Positions 4,817 through 6,274 of a DNA stretch of 6,274 nucleotides are shown here, one piece after another. Within the stretch, counting starts at the first letter, position 1. Each line of letters starts with the position of its first letter. The stretch lies in assembly GCF_042096055.1 (NCBI RefSeq), contig NZ_JBELMH010000122.1, positions 1-6,274 on the forward strand. Reading direction: 5' to 3'. A program made the translations under genes and the position numbers. The stretch is from Citreimonas sp042096055. Lineage in GTDB: Bacteria; Pseudomonadota; Alphaproteobacteria; Rhodobacterales; Rhodobacteraceae. The notes beneath the pieces were generated by a model. It searched no databases, had not been told where the DNA came from, and saw only the letters and a list, made by a program, of their open reading frames with translations.

Positions 4817-6274
4817 TTGCTGCAATCCGGAAAACCGCGCGCCATCCTGAAATCCTTGACCGCCTGGCGCCGTGGCAAGCCGGGCGGAGTACCTGAGCGC
4901 ACCGAAACCGCGCGTCCCGCAGAACTGCCCGACAGCGAAAGACGCCTGCGCGCCGCGATGCGGCTGACCCGCCTCGGCTACTACATCTGGGATTTCGAGA
5001 AACGGCGCAACGTCTACTGCACCGAGGAATTCGCCGCGATCCACGGCATGAGCGTCGAGGAATACATGCAGGACGCCGCCGCCGAGGAGGAGGACGTCCA
5101 GTTCATCCACCCCGACGACCGCCAGTTGTACAGCGACGCGCTGGCCCTCCGAGAGGCCACGGGCGAACCGCTGGTGCTGGAATACCGGATCGTCGGCCGC
5201 GACGGCGTCACGCGGCACGTGCGCGAGGTCGAAAGCATCACGCCGCTGGACGCGGACAACCCCGCGCTGATGGAAGGCACGCTTCAGGACATCACCGAGA
5301 TCAAGCAGCTGGAACAGGAGTTGCGGCAGAGCGAGGGGACCTACCGCGGCATCCTCGACAATCTCGAGGACACGTATTACCGCACCGGGCTGGACGGCCG
5401 CGTGCAGATGGTCTCGGCCTCGGGCAAGAACCTGCTGGGCTACGCGCCCGACGAGGTGGTGGGCCACAAGCTGGAGGATCTCTACGTCGATCCGGCCGGC
5501 CGCGAGGAATTCCTGCGGCTGCTGGCCGAGAACGGTGGCCGGATCAGCGGCTTCGACGCGTGGCTGCGGCACAAGGACGGGCACCCGGTGCTGGTCAGCA
5601 CGAACGCACGCTACCTGCTGGGCGACGACGGCCAGGTGATCGGCGTCGAAGGCACCGCGCGGGACGTGACCGAACGCCGCCGCGCCGAAGAGCTGAACAC
5701 CCGGCTGGGCCGGATCCTCGAGGAATCGCTCAACGAGATCTACGTCTTCGGCACCGACGACCTGCGCTTCGTCATGGCCAATCGCGGCGCGCGCGAGAAC
5801 ACCGGCTATTCGATGGACGAGCTGACGGCGATGAAGCCGCACGACATCAAGCGCGACGCCACGCCCGAGGAGTTCCGGCAGATCATCGCCCCCCTGCTGA
5901 GCGGCGAGCGGGACGACATCCACCTCGAGACGAACCACTACCGCAAGGACGGCTCGGCCTACCCGGTGCGCGCGCGGCTGCAGATCCTCCGGTCCGAGGT
6001 GACGCCGGTCATCTTCGTCGTGGCCGAGGACATCAGCGCGCAGAAACACACCGAAAAGCAGCTGGTCCAGGCCCAGAAGATGGAGGCGATCGGCCAGCTG
6101 ACCGGCGGCGTCGCGCACGATTTCAACAACCTTCTGGCGGTGATCCAGGGCAACGCCGAGCTGCTGCGCGAGGAGGTCGGCGCCGGCGAGGACCTGGTTG
6201 CCGAGATCGTCTCCGCCGCGCGTCGCGGCGCCGAACTGACGCAGCGGCTGCTGATGTACGCGCGCCAGCAGCCG
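4817..6274 (+). CDS. Multi-PAS sensor histidine kinase, 3' end beyond window
   Basis: The 486 visible codons begin at a TTG with a good Shine-Dalgarno; an in-frame TAG at 4751-4753 limits the frame and the first ATG is codon 48. A basic N-terminal tail of about 40 residues is followed by three PAS domains: PAS_3-like at about 50-160 (with FIHPDDR at 96-102, ending LQDITE), a second at about 174-288 (ending ARDVTERRRAEEL), and a third at about 299-407 (YRKDGSAYPVR, ending AEDIS). A coiled linker leads to the HisKA box MEAIGQLTGGVAHDFNNLL at 422-440, with H434 as predicted phosphoacceptor. No transmembrane span is visible, so it is likely a cytoplasmic sensor; no LOV flavin motif is seen. The HDFNN type is common in hybrid kinases, so ATPase and perhaps receiver domains should follow. 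Signal and target are unknown, and no partner regulator lies in the window. Confidence 0.88.
   Translation, partial: MLQSGKPRAILKSLTAWRRGKPGGVPERTETARPAELPDSERRLRAAMRLTRLGYYIWDFEKRRNVYCTEEFAAIHGMSVEEYMQDAAAEEEDVQFIHPDDRQLYSDALALREATGEPLVLEYRIVGRDGVTRHVREVESITPLDADNPALMEGTLQDITEIKQLEQELRQSEGTYRGILDNLEDTYYRTGLDGRVQMVSASGKNLLGYAPDEVVGHKLEDLYVDPAGREEFLRLLAENGGRISGFDAWLRHKDGHPVLVSTNARYLLGDDGQVIGVEGTARDVTERRRAEELNTRLGRILEESLNEIYVFGTDDLRFVMANRGARENTGYSMDELTAMKPHDIKRDATPEEFRQIIAPLLSGERDDIHLETNHYRKDGSAYPVRARLQILRSEVTPVIFVVAEDISAQKHTEKQLVQAQKMEAIGQLTGGVAHDFNNLLAVIQGNAELLREEVGAGEDLVAEIVSAARRGAELTQRLLMYARQQP

Noticed and set aside
4659..4850. Small plus-strand open frame between dctM and the kinase
   Set aside because: It has no ribosome binding site, overlaps the kinase start in another frame, and its translation shows no recognisable feature.
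4742..6118. Long minus-strand open frame opposite the kinase gene
   Set aside because: The plus strand in this region encodes clear PAS and HisKA motifs; the minus product is rich in Val, Leu, His and Asp with no recognisable domain, typical of antisense of G/C-ending codons.

Overview
The window is GC-rich (the genes show strong G/C third-position bias) and gene-dense, with short gaps. The gene set (an SqdB-type sulfolipid enzyme, a TakP-like TRAP transporter, a multi-PAS kinase with a GGVAHDFNNLL phosphoacceptor box) points to an alphaproteobacterium, most likely Rhodobacteraceae or a close relative. That assignment comes from remembered protein resemblance, not a database search.

Layout. 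The left edge holds the 5' 114 codons of a minus-strand UDP-sulfoquinovose synthase gene (sqdB-like). After a 151-bp gap comes a second minus-strand gene, a 294-aa PuuE-like polysaccharide-deacetylase (CE4) superfamily protein. A 220-bp divergent intergenic region separates it from a plus-strand TRAP transporter operon: the Tat-exported binding protein (dctP type, 361 aa), two GC hairpins between genes, the small membrane subunit (dctQ type, 168 aa), and the large permease (dctM type, 438 aa), whose start overlaps the dctQ stop by one base. A 10-bp GC hairpin follows the operon. A 224-bp spacer then leads to a plus-strand sensor histidine kinase. It probably starts at a TTG codon and runs off the right edge after three PAS domains and the phosphoacceptor motif.

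How the genes may work together. The TRAP proteins form one Na+-coupled, high-affinity uptake system, probably for a small organic acid, because the TakP ligand and sodium-site residues are conserved in the binding protein. The divergent PuuE-like hydrolase could process the imported compound or a related amide, but the only support for that is adjacency. The sulfolipid gene and the kinase have no visible functional link to the transporter. I found no tRNA, rRNA, insertion sequence, CRISPR array, attachment site or broken gene. The region looks like ordinary chromosome; the points most worth a second look are the non-canonical active site of the CE4-like protein and the structured dctP-dctQ spacer.
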